Source of the DNA: Pseudidiomarina mangrovi
GTDB taxonomy: Bacteria > Pseudomonadota > Gammaproteobacteria > Enterobacterales > Alteromonadaceae
NCBI RefSeq assembly: GCF_003999375.1
Contig: NZ_RJLC01000017.1
Coordinates: forward strand, 434,001 to 498,000
Length of the DNA: 64,000 nucleotides
Direction: 5' to 3'
Shown here: positions 59,658 to 64,000 of the stretch, piece after piece
Position numbering within the stretch: the first letter of the stretch is position 1
Layout of the letters: each line of letters opens with the position of its first letter
Program-made: the position numbers and the translations under genes
Notes under the pieces: generated by a model
Seen by the model: the letters and a program-made list of their open reading frames with translations, nothing else
Databases searched by the model: none
Told to the model about the DNA's origin: nothing

Positions 59658-60212
59658 TTAATTTTCTACCAAGCGTGGGCTTAAATTTGCTAAAAATTCG
59701 GTCAGATTAGGCGCTAATAATTGGTGTTGTGGTTTCCCTACATATTCCAACCCAACCGCTCCCGATTCATTATCGACAGTAATCAATAAGTCATCGCTTT
59801 CTTCGGCAATGCCAATAAATAACGTAATAGGCTGACGTAACCGGCGCTTCATTAGCACATGGCCAGCCAAGTTGGCTTGCATTCGCTGATAATCTTCCGG
59901 TCCGTGCACTTGGAGTAACCATAATGGCTGTTGTTGCCATAAAACGGCTAAATCGGCGGCATACCAGCGGCTATATAACTCAGCAACACTATCGTGTAAC
60001 GGCTGCTCTAATGCCGCAGCAAGATCGTCAAAACTGCCTGGTTGCTGCTGAATTTGTGGTTGCCAGTGACAGTAGTCACTCCCCTCATCAACGCGCTGAT
60101 AAATTGGCGCTTGCCACTCAGAGTTCATTTCTACCAATAAATCAGCGCCATGCTGTTGATAAAAATCAACATAGCGGTTGATCAACTGGTCAAAGGCGGT
60201 ACTCAACATCAT
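59658..60212 (-). CDS. syd: SecY-interacting protein Syd
   Basis: Peripheral membrane protein that binds SecY and may proof-read its assembly. The 184-residue product aligns over its length with E. coli Syd (181): HWQPQIQQQPGSFDDLAAALE, SRWYAADL, ANLAGHVLMKRRLRQPITLFIG and the C-terminal LLAPNLTEFLANLSP. ATG at 60212 (second ATG at 60209), with AAGGA upstream; divergent from queF, the same arrangement as in E. coli. Confidence 0.92.
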   Translation of the reverse strand: MMLSTAFDQLINRYVDFYQQHGADLLVEMNSEWQAPIYQRVDEGSDYCHWQPQIQQQPGSFDDLAAALEQPLHDSVAELYSRWYAADLAVLWQQQPLWLLQVHGPEDYQRMQANLAGHVLMKRRLRQPITLFIGIAEESDDLLITVDNESGAVGLEYVGKPQHQLLAPNLTEFLANLSPRLVEN

Positions 60213-60376
60213 GCCGTTATCCTTATTGCAAAATTGCTTTCACGCTAGCATCACAGCAGCCTGAGCGCTACAATGCTGACGCAACACAATGAATGTCACT
60301 ATCAATAGGTTAGCCGTTAGTGTAGCAAGCGCAGCGCGTGCAGGGTACAGCAACGACAACAAGGTAAAACGATTTA

Positions 60377-61204
60377 ATGAAACAGCCATTAGGCCACTTA
60401 AATTTAGGCCAACCAACCCAGTACCCAACCCAGTTTGACGCAACCTTGCTGCAAGCGGTACCCCGTCAGCTCAATCGCAGTCCGATTGGCATTCCTGAGC
60501 AGCAACCGCTACCCTTTACCGGCGTGGATGTGTGGACCGGTTATGAGTTGTCGTGGCTAAACCAGCATGGCTTGCCCCAAGTGGCGGTGGCCGAGTTTAG
60601 CGTACCCTGTAGTAGCGTAAACTTAATTGAATCGAAATCGTTTAAACTGTATCTCAATAGTTTCAACGATAGCCGCTGGCACTCTTGGCAAGCGGTCGCA
60701 ACGCAACTTGAACACGACCTGAGTGATTGCGCTGGTGCTGCTGTGACGGTTCGGTTAATGACTCTAAGAGAAGCCACACAGCTAGCGATTGGCGACTTAC
60801 CCGGTGACTGTATTGATGAGCAAGCCATCAGCATCGATAGCTACGATTATGATCCGCACTTACTGGCTGTTGACAGCGATACGCTAGTGACTGAAACGCT
60901 GCATAGTCATTTATTGAAATCAAATTGCTTGATCACCAACCAACCCGATTGGGGCTCAGTGGTGATTAGCTACCGTGGTCAGCAGCTGGACAGAGCAGCA
61001 CTACTGCGTTACATCGTGGCATTTCGGCATCATAATGAATTTCATGAACAGTGCGTCGAGCGGATTTTTATGGATTTGCAGCAATTTAAGCCGCAGCAAT
61101 TAACCGTTTATGCTCGCTATACTCGGCGTGGTGGGTTGGATATCAACCCCTTCCGCTCAAATTTTGAACAGCCACCAGCGACTATTCGGCTGGTGCGACA
61201 ATAG
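60377..61204 (+). CDS. queF: NADPH-dependent 7-cyano-7-deazaguanine reductase QueF
   Basis: Reduces preQ0 to preQ1 in queuosine synthesis. The 275-residue bimodular form carries the catalytic cysteine in [13 protein letters not shown] (about residue 183), and the substrate-specificity [23 protein letters not shown] block in the first module. ATG at 60377. The 164-bp gap to syd holds no clear promoter. Confidence 0.96.
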   Translation: MKQPLGHLNLGQPTQYPTQFDATLLQAVPRQLNRSPIGIPEQQPLPFTGVDVWTGYELSWLNQHGLPQVAVAEFSVPCSSVNLIESKSFKLYLNSFNDSRWHSWQAVATQLEHDLSDCAGAAVTVRLMTLREATQLAIGDLPGDCIDEQAISIDSYDYDPHLLAVDSDTLVTETLHSHLLKSNCLITNQPDWGSVVISYRGQQLDRAALLRYIVAFRHHNEFHEQCVERIFMDLQQFKPQQLTVYARYTRRGGLDINPFRSNFEQPPATIRLVRQ

Positions 61205-61221
61205 TACTGAAAGGACCAAGG

Positions 61222-62577
61222 ATGAATATAACTATATCCCCCCGTGGCAGCATGAGCTTGCTGTCACAACTCGAAATTGAACGGCTACAACAAAGTAGCG
61301 ACGAAGATTTATATCGACTGTTTCGTAACTGCTGTTTAGCGGTACTTAATGCCGGCTCCACCACCGATAGCAGCGAAGAAATTTTTGATAAGTACAAAGA
61401 CTTTGATGTGCGTGTAGTGCGCTGTGAGCGCGGCATTCAGCTGGAACTCATCAACCCACCTGCTGAAGCATTTGTCGACGGCGCTCTGATTGTTGGTATG
61501 CAAGAATTAGTAGAAGCCGTGCTGCGTGATATTTTATTCACCGGCGAGCGGTACAACGCCCACACACTCGATTCAGCTGACACCCATACCCTCACCCATG
61601 TGGTGTTTGATATTTTGCGCAACGCCCAAGTGGTACAACCCAATTTAGACCCCAACGTGATTGTTTGCTGGGGTGGTCACTCAATTAACGAAGTGGAATA
61701 CAAATACACCAAAGAAGTTGGCTATCATTTGGGTTTACGCGGTCTCAATATTTGTACCGGCTGTGGCCCGGGCGCCATGAAAGGGCCGATGAAAGGCGCC
61801 ACCATTGGTCACGCCAAACAACGTATTGCCGATGGCCGTTACCTTGGTTTCACCGAGCCAGGTATCATTGCCGCTGAACCACCAAACCCAATCGTCAATG
61901 AGCTGGTGATATTGCCAGATATCGAGAAACGTCTGGAAGCCTTTGTGCGTTGCGCTCATGGTATCGTCATTTTCCCCGGCGGCGCCGGTACAGCCGAAGA
62001 GCTGCTGTATATTTTGGGCATTTTGATGCACCCCGATAATCAACGTCAGGTATTGCCGTTGATATTAACTGGCCCAGCCGCCAGCAAAGCTTACTTTGAA
62101 GCACTGGATGAATTCATCGTGGCGACACTTGGTGCCGATGCGAAAAAACTGTATCAAATCATCATTGCTGACCCAGTGGCCGTGGCTATGGCGATGAAAC
62201 AAGGCATTCAGCACGTTAAAGAGTATCGCCGCAGTACTGGTGACGCTTACAGCTTTAACTGGACGCTGCATATCGATGAGCCGTTCCAGCGCCCATTTGT
62301 GCCGAACCATCATAATGTCCGCAACTTGAATTTACATCGTGACCAACCGGCGCAATTATTAGCCGCGGATTTACGCCGTGCCTTTTCTGCCATCGTTGCC
62401 GGCAACGTCAAAGAAGATGGTATTCGTGCTATTCGCCAGCATGGTGTATTTGAGATCCATGGTGAACGCGACATGATGCAGAAACTCGACGTGTTGTTAC
62501 GGGCATTCGTCGAACAGGGCCGTATGAAGTTGCCGGGTTCAGTCTATTATCCATGTTATCGCGTGGTTACCGATTAA
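61222..62577 (+). CDS. ppnN: Nucleotide 5'-monophosphate nucleosidase PpnN (YgdH)
   Basis: Hydrolyses purine and pyrimidine nucleoside monophosphates to base and ribose phosphate; in E. coli it is activated by (p)ppGpp. The 451-residue product has the LOG-family core: [18 protein letters not shown] (about 173-190) and the [11 protein letters not shown] motif (about 253-263), with extra N- and C-terminal domains as in E. coli (454). AAGGA lies upstream of the ATG. Confidence 0.95.
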   Translation: MNITISPRGSMSLLSQLEIERLQQSSDEDLYRLFRNCCLAVLNAGSTTDSSEEIFDKYKDFDVRVVRCERGIQLELINPPAEAFVDGALIVGMQELVEAVLRDILFTGERYNAHTLDSADTHTLTHVVFDILRNAQVVQPNLDPNVIVCWGGHSINEVEYKYTKEVGYHLGLRGLNICTGCGPGAMKGPMKGATIGHAKQRIADGRYLGFTEPGIIAAEPPNPIVNELVILPDIEKRLEAFVRCAHGIVIFPGGAGTAEELLYILGILMHPDNQRQVLPLILTGPAASKAYFEALDEFIVATLGADAKKLYQIIIADPVAVAMAMKQGIQHVKEYRRSTGDAYSFNWTLHIDEPFQRPFVPNHHNVRNLNLHRDQPAQLLAADLRRAFSAIVAGNVKEDGIRAIRQHGVFEIHGERDMMQKLDVLLRAFVEQGRMKLPGSVYYPCYRVVTD

Positions 62578-62628
62578 CAGCCGCAATCAAGTGCCTGACG
62601 GCACCGACAGCATAGGACAAAAAATACT

Positions 62629-63021
62629 ATGGCAAAAACCATCAAAATTCCGAAAATGGTCAAAATCGTAGTGATCGGGTTTGCGCTGTATTTTGCTGCT
62701 GCCGCGCTGATCTTACAGATGTATCAAGCCGACCCGGAAAACATGAGTTGGCAAGAACGCGAAACCTTTAACCTCAAACAGATTGGCCGACTCGATCTGG
62801 GTATCTCCAAAGGTGACGTGATCCGCCTGCTCGGTTCGCCCGACATCAGTGAAGGCAAAGCCGTGAGCGATGACGCTGAGGTATTGGTGCTGTTCTATCG
62901 TACCCACCATGTTAAATCCGACGGCGTCACCACCCGCGATGAATGCACGCCACTACTATTTAAGAACGACAAACTGATTGCTTGGGGTGCAGACGCTTAT
63001 AGTGATTATCAATCGTTTTAA
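62629..63021 (+). CDS. DUF3192 family protein
   Basis: A 130-residue protein with one N-terminal membrane helix (about 12-30) and a small alpha-beta domain resembling SmpA/BamE. Family hallmarks are NLKQIGRLDLGISKGDVIRLLGSPDISEGK and the DGVTTRDECTPLLFKN segment, matching DUF3192. Function unknown. It is 51 bp after ppnN and ends before a strong terminator. Confidence 0.85.
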   Translation: MAKTIKIPKMVKIVVIGFALYFAAAALILQMYQADPENMSWQERETFNLKQIGRLDLGISKGDVIRLLGSPDISEGKAVSDDAEVLVLFYRTHHVKSDGVTTRDECTPLLFKNDKLIAWGADAYSDYQSF

Positions 63022-63026
63022 TGACT

Positions 63027-63052
63027 AAACCCCGCTCTTAGCGGGGTTTTTT
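63027..63052 (+). terminator. Rho-independent terminator after the DUF3192 gene
   Basis: The 8-bp stem ACCCCGCT-CTT-AGCGGGGT with a preceding AA run and TTTTTT. Ends the queF-ppnN-DUF3192 transcript. Confidence 0.9.
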
Positions 63053-63053
63053 C

Positions 63054-63062
63054 TGCTAAAAT
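63054..63062 (+). promoter_or_regulatory. Extended -10 candidate for the isocitrate dehydrogenase gene
   Basis: TGCTAAAAT lies directly after the terminator T-tract: TGN preceding TAAAAT (five of six). No good -35 element is visible. The predicted start gives a leader of about 30 bases. Confidence 0.4.
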
Positions 63063-63099
63063 GCGCGCCTATTCCCTGTTTGTAGTAGGAACACAGCGC

Positions 63100-64000
63100 A
63101 TGACTACCACCATTACCGTTATCCCTGGCGATGGCATTGGCCCCGACATTATTGATGCCACCCTGAAAATCCTTGATAAAGCCAATTGTGGCTTCACCTA
63201 TGAGTTTGCCGATGCCGGCCTTGCCGCGTTGGAAAAAACTGGCGAATTATTACCCGCCGCTACGCTCGACGCTATTGCCCGTAACCGTGCCACCTTAAAA
63301 GGTCCGCTCACTACGCCAGTCGGTGAAGGCTTCACCTCCATTAACGTCAGCCTCCGCAAGCAGTTTAATCTGTATGCCAACGTGCGCCCAGTGTTGTCAT
63401 TCAAAGGCACCCAGGCTCGCTATCAAGACATTGATATTATTACCATTCGGGAAAACACCGAAGGCATGTACAGTGGCCTGGGCCAAGTCGTTTCAGATGA
63501 TGGTAACACTGCCCACGCTATGAGCCAGGTCACCCGCGAAGGGTCTGAGCGTATTGTACGGTTTGCCTATGAGCTAGCGCGCCGTGAAGGCCGCAAAAAA
63601 GTCACCATCGTACACAAAGCAAATATTCTGAAATCAACCTCAGGCTTGTTCTTAAAGGTCGCTCGTGAAGTTGCCGCGCAGTACCCAGATATTCAAACCA
63701 ATGAGATGATCGTGGACGCGGTGTGCATGAAGCTGGTGATGAACCCAGAACAGTTTGATGTGATTGTCACCACCAACCTTTTCGGCGACATTCTATCGGA
63801 CTTGTGTGCTGGCTTAGTGGGTGGCTTAGGCATGGCACCAGGCGCTAACATTGGCGAAAATTCAGCGATCTTTGAAGCGGTTCATGGCTCAGCACCAGAC
63901 ATCGCTGGGCAGAATATTGCCAACCCAAGCTCGGTCATCTTAGCGGCCATTCAAATGCTGGAGTATCTCGAAATGCCTGAGCATGCCGCCCGCATTCGCC
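63100..64000 (+). CDS. NAD-type isocitrate dehydrogenase, first 300 codons (runs off right edge)
   Basis: Decarboxylates isocitrate to 2-oxoglutarate in the TCA cycle. This is the short, eukaryote-mitochondrial-like class: VIPGDGIGPDI (residues 9-19), the substrate loop TSINVSLRKQFNLYANVRP with Ser and Asn contacts, RENTEGMYSG, KANILKSTSG, the metal-binding DAVCMKLVMNP and TTNLFGDILSD, and HGSAPDIAGQNIANP. The isopropylmalate dehydrogenase branch lacks the SINVSLR loop. NAD rather than NADP use is inferred from family. AGGA precedes the ATG. Confidence 0.92.
   Translation, partial: MTTTITVIPGDGIGPDIIDATLKILDKANCGFTYEFADAGLAALEKTGELLPAATLDAIARNRATLKGPLTTPVGEGFTSINVSLRKQFNLYANVRPVLSFKGTQARYQDIDIITIRENTEGMYSGLGQVVSDDGNTAHAMSQVTREGSERIVRFAYELARREGRKKVTIVHKANILKSTSGLFLKVAREVAAQYPDIQTNEMIVDAVCMKLVMNPEQFDVIVTTNLFGDILSDLCAGLVGGLGMAPGANIGENSAIFEAVHGSAPDIAGQNIANPSSVILAAIQMLEYLEMPEHAARIR

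Noticed and set aside
60240-60389. Possible 49-residue single-helix membrane protein on the minus strand upstream of syd
   Set aside because: It starts inside queF, has no ribosome-binding site or known family, and may only reflect base composition of the gap.
62589-62606. Hairpin GTGCC-TGAC-GGCAC between ppnN and the DUF3192 gene
   Set aside because: Short stem with no T-tract and located within a likely operon; not a terminator.

Overview
The window is a chromosomal segment of a gammaproteobacterium. Several blocks keep the E. coli order (relA-mazG-pyrG-eno; ftsB-ispD-ispF-truD-surE-pcm-yqaA-nlpD; rpoE-rseA-rseB-rseC-lepA-lepB-rnc-era-recO-pdxJ; xerD-dsbC-recJ-prfB-lysS; rpsB-tsf-pyrH-frr ... 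lpxB; map-glnD-dapD). The order uppS-cdsA-dxr-rseP, a SlyD directly after ygfZ, DUF3549/DUF3301/DUF3192 genes and the glutamine-rich proteins suggest the Alteromonadales, perhaps near Idiomarinaceae. That placement is inference; there is no 16S gene here. Many genes start with GTG or TTG.

Layout. 1-22145 is almost entirely minus strand and dense with housekeeping genes: cell division and isoprenoid genes, nucleotide and (p)ppGpp metabolism, RNA modification, RNase III/Era/RecO, signal peptidase and EF4, and the sigma-E envelope-stress operon. A plus-strand TauE-type transporter and an unrecognised 207-residue gene interrupt it between eno and ftsB. 22324-25969 holds nadB (divergent from rpoE), a membrane-less YgfX-like protein with SdhE, YgfZ and SlyD. 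25984-27304 is an AT-rich accessory cassette of about 1.3 kb lying between two copies of one 30-bp terminator. It encodes a Sec-exported cysteine-rich protein and a small membrane protein, neither recognised, and ends in a seven-copy hexanucleotide repeat. 27343-34780 has a Cys/Met-metabolism PLP enzyme, lysS, prfB with its programmed frameshift, recJ, a DsbC with a lipobox, xerD and a tRNA-Tyr. 34807-37574 is a redox/detoxification trio (quinone reductase, pirin, glutathionyl-hydroquinone reductase). 37671-51536 is the translation / isoprenoid / outer-membrane biogenesis cluster from rpsB to lpxB. 51860-56128 is map-glnD-dapD on the plus strand. 56133-64000 has truC, yqcC, DUF3549 and DUF3301 proteins, an Mpo1-like protein, a GNAT, syd, queF, ppnN, a DUF3192 protein and the first 300 codons of an NAD-type isocitrate dehydrogenase.

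How the parts work together. Much of the window serves the envelope: sigma-E and its anti-sigma factors (rpoE-rseABC) with the site-2 protease RseP, BamA and Skp for outer-membrane proteins, lpxD-fabZ-lpxA-lpxB for lipid A, dxr/ispD/ispF and uppS for isoprenoids and undecaprenyl carrier, cdsA for phospholipids, lepB and syd for secretion, and dsbC for disulfide isomerisation.

The most novel material is the terminator-flanked cassette at 25984-27304. Other items worth checking are a promoter whose -10 sits in the loop of the frr/uppS terminator, a 20-bp perfect palindrome across the dapD stop codon, the shortened YgfX, the lipobox on DsbC, and a long-range helix in the rpsB leader.
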